DNA from: Vicinamibacteria bacterium
GTDB lineage: Bacteria > Acidobacteriota > Vicinamibacteria > Vicinamibacterales > 2-12-FULL-66-21
Reading direction: 5' to 3'
Assembly: GCA_025937075.1 (NCBI GenBank)
Contig: JAICSD010000218.1
Span: 1-7,632 of the forward strand
DNA length: 7,632 bases
Below the pieces are notes generated by a model. It searched no databases. It saw only the letters and a program-made list of their open reading frames with translations, and was not told the DNA's origin. This document shows positions 6,168-7,632 of this stretch, one piece after another. The position numbers and the translations under genes were made by a program. Positions within the stretch are counted from its first letter, which is position 1. Each line of letters opens with the position of its first letter.

Positions 6168-7632
6168 CTCATCTCCACGACCGGAAGCTCCACGAACGTC
6201 GCCTTGTCCGTCGCGTGATAAATCCGCTGCACCGCGCGCTTGTAGTCCTCCGGCTTCGCCCAGAAGATGTTCGGCACGAACGACTGCGGGTTGCGATCGT
6301 AGAGCGGGAACCAGGAAGACTGGATCTGCACCATGATGCGGTGACCAGGCAGGAAGACGTGATTGGCCGTGGGCAGCGCGAATCGATACTGGAGCGGCGT
6401 GTCCGGCGTGATGGCCTTGGGCGTATCGAAGCCTTCACGATAGCGGCCGCGGAAGATGTCAGCGGACACCATCAATTGATATCCACCGAGCGGCGCCTGA
6501 CCCGCGACTTCGTCCGGATAGACGTCGATCAGCTTGACGACCCAGTCCGCATCGGTGCCGCTCGTCGACGCGATCAGGTTTGCGATCGGCTGGCCGCTGA
6601 TCTTGACGGGCGTTTTCAGGACATCTGAAGTAAACGCGAGCACGTCCTGACGGCCCGACGCTTCGCGCTGATCGTCGACGAGCCATTGCGACCACGTCAG
6701 CGGCGGCTCGTAGCCGACGGGCTGAATCGGACGCGCGCGGAACGGAACCGGCTTCGCCGGATCCGACACGTATTCGTCGAAGGGGGGGCCCGCCGCCGGC
6801 GCGGAGAAGGTCGCGCTCGAGGCTGCAGTCATATAAAGCGCCTTCCGCTGCGGTGCGCAGCCGTTCTCGCAGCCTGATGGCCAGGCCTGCAGACGCCGCC
6901 ACGTGTTCGTGCCCGTCTCGAATGCCGTCACCGGCGCAACGTTCATCGCGGGCGCATCATCTTTCAGGTAGTGCGCAAGAAAGGGCGCGAGCACCTGCTG
7001 GCGGAAGTACGCGCCCGTGTCGCTGCCGAACTTCAGCGGTCCAAGGCTGCTGGCGTCCTCGATCTCCTGTCCGTGATGCCACGGCCCGAGCACGAGAAAG
7101 ACTCTGTCGTTGCCCGTGTCCTTCGGCTCGATTGCTTTGTAGACCGCAATCGCACCGTAGATGTCCTCCTGATCCCAGAGGCTGTGCACGAGCATCACGG
7201 GCACCTTCAGCGGCTCCTTCGCGAGGAGCGTGTCGACGGCCTGTTCGCGCCAGAACGCGTCGTAGCTCGGGTGCTCCAGGATCTTGCGCCAGAAGCCAAT
7301 CTGCTCGAGCCCGTGCCGGCGGCCCAGCTCGCCCGCGGATCCCGCGGACATGTACTCGTCGTAATCATCGAAGTAAGACGTCCACCAGCGCTCCTCGTTC
7401 TTCGCGGACGCGATCTGCTCGTAGATGTACGGCATGTTCTGCTCGCGGAACGCGCCGTTGTGAAACCAGTCGTCCCCCATCCATCCGTCGACCATCGGAT
7501 TCATCGGCACGGAGACTTTCAACGCCGGATGCGGGTTGAAGAGCGCCATCAGCGGCAGGAAGCCATCGTAGGAGATGCCGAGAATGCCGACCTTGCCGTT
7601 GGTCTCGGGGATATTCTTCACAAGCCAGTCGA
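6164..7632 (-). CDS. CocE/NonD-family hydrolase, alpha-amino-acid ester hydrolase-like (5' end cut by window edge)
   Basis: 488 residues are visible, counted from the first complete codon (7630-7628); about 150 N-terminal residues lie outside the window. The apparent start GTG at 7621 is an internal valine: the frame continues upstream as D-W-L before V-K-N, as in the family. The alpha/beta hydrolase domain (PF02129, peptidase S15 type) has the nucleophile Ser20 in GISYDG with the oxyanion Tyr21, Asp153 in HSLWDQED and His186 in GPWHHG. The acidic cluster that binds the substrate amino group in Acetobacter and Xanthomonas enzymes is present: Asp54 in GWMGDDWF, Glu155 and Asp156. Spacings from the serine (34, 133, 135, 136 and 166) equal those I recall for the Xanthomonas citri enzyme. 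Residues about 230-470 form the C-terminal jelly-roll domain (PF08530), with [13 protein letters not shown] and [22 protein letters not shown]. Expected role: hydrolysis or transfer of alpha-amino acyl esters or amides, usually periplasmic; the signal peptide cannot be seen here. It is co-transcribed with the downstream oxidoreductase. Confidence 0.88.
   Translation of the reverse strand, partial: DWLVKNIPETNGKVGILGISYDGFLPLMALFNPHPALKVSVPMNPMVDGWMGDDWFHNGAFREQNMPYIYEQIASAKNEERWWTSYFDDYDEYMSAGSAGELGRRHGLEQIGFWRKILEHPSYDAFWREQAVDTLLAKEPLKVPVMLVHSLWDQEDIYGAIAVYKAIEPKDTGNDRVFLVLGPWHHGQEIEDASSLGPLKFGSDTGAYFRQQVLAPFLAHYLKDDAPAMNVAPVTAFETGTNTWRRLQAWPSGCENGCAPQRKALYMTAASSATFSAPAAGPPFDEYVSDPAKPVPFRARPIQPVGYEPPLTWSQWLVDDQREASGRQDVLAFTSDVLKTPVKISGQPIANLIASTSGTDADWVVKLIDVYPDEVAGQAPLGGYQLMVSADIFRGRYREGFDTPKAITPDTPLQYRFALPTANHVFLPGHRIMVQIQSSWFPLYDRNPQSFVPNIFWAKPEDYKRAVQRIYHATDKATFVELPVVEMR
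6173..6176 (-). promoter_or_regulatory. Ribosome-binding site of the LLM oxidoreductase, inside the ester hydrolase gene
   Basis: GGAG on the minus strand lies 5 nt before the GTG at 6167-6165 and within the codons for the last residues (VEMR) of the upstream hydrolase. It supports the GTG start and the GTGA overlap at 6164-6167. Confidence 0.65.

Noticed and set aside
7619..7621. GTG as the start of the ester hydrolase
   Set aside because: The frame is open to the window edge and the preceding D-W-L residues match the family; only about 16 residues would precede the nucleophile serine.

Overview
The window is GC-rich, densely packed bacterial chromosome. It holds seven protein-coding loci and no rRNA, tRNA, CRISPR array or recognisable insertion sequence. 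The mix of families (Tat-exported NIF3-like protein, secreted beta-lactamase-fold serine hydrolase, alpha-amino-acid ester hydrolase, MprF), the high GC and a short heptanucleotide repeat suggest a soil or environmental Acidobacteriota-like organism, perhaps Vicinamibacteria. That placement is inference from family resemblance, not from a marker gene.

Layout. Positions 1-2505 (minus strand) form a two-gene operon: a secreted VirJ/AcvB-like alpha/beta hydrolase, then mprF (aminoacyl-phosphatidylglycerol synthase/flippase, cut by the left window edge). The genes overlap by ATGA, and a strong Shine-Dalgarno sequence for mprF lies inside the end of the hydrolase gene. Positions 2506-2622 are a divergent intergenic region with degenerate heptamer repeats and, for the rightward gene, a TATACT box so close to the ATG that the mRNA is probably leaderless. 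Rightward come a secreted class-C beta-lactamase-like serine hydrolase (2623-3810), a protein joining a histone-H1-like basic tail to a hemerythrin domain (3861-4586), a 204-bp gap with a long inverted repeat, and a NIF3-like gene (4791-5177) that appears to have lost its middle by an in-frame deletion. From the right edge a second minus-strand pair converges on it: an alpha-amino-acid ester hydrolase-like enzyme (cut by the window edge), then a YhbW-like flavin-dependent oxidoreductase, overlapping by GTGA and ending 3 bp from the NIF3-like stop.

How the genes work together. The clearest functional unit is VirJ-like hydrolase plus mprF. MprF adds amino acids to phosphatidylglycerol and flips the product; AcvB/VirJ-type enzymes in Rhizobiales hydrolyse lysyl-phosphatidylglycerol on the periplasmic side. 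The pair therefore looks like a make-and-erase module for membrane charge, with the hydrolase gene first, the reverse of the lpiA-acvB order. The other genes show no obvious shared pathway. The points most worth a second look are this operon, the H1-tail/hemerythrin fusion, the internally deleted NIF3-like gene and the fully conserved amino-ester-binding residues of the ester hydrolase.
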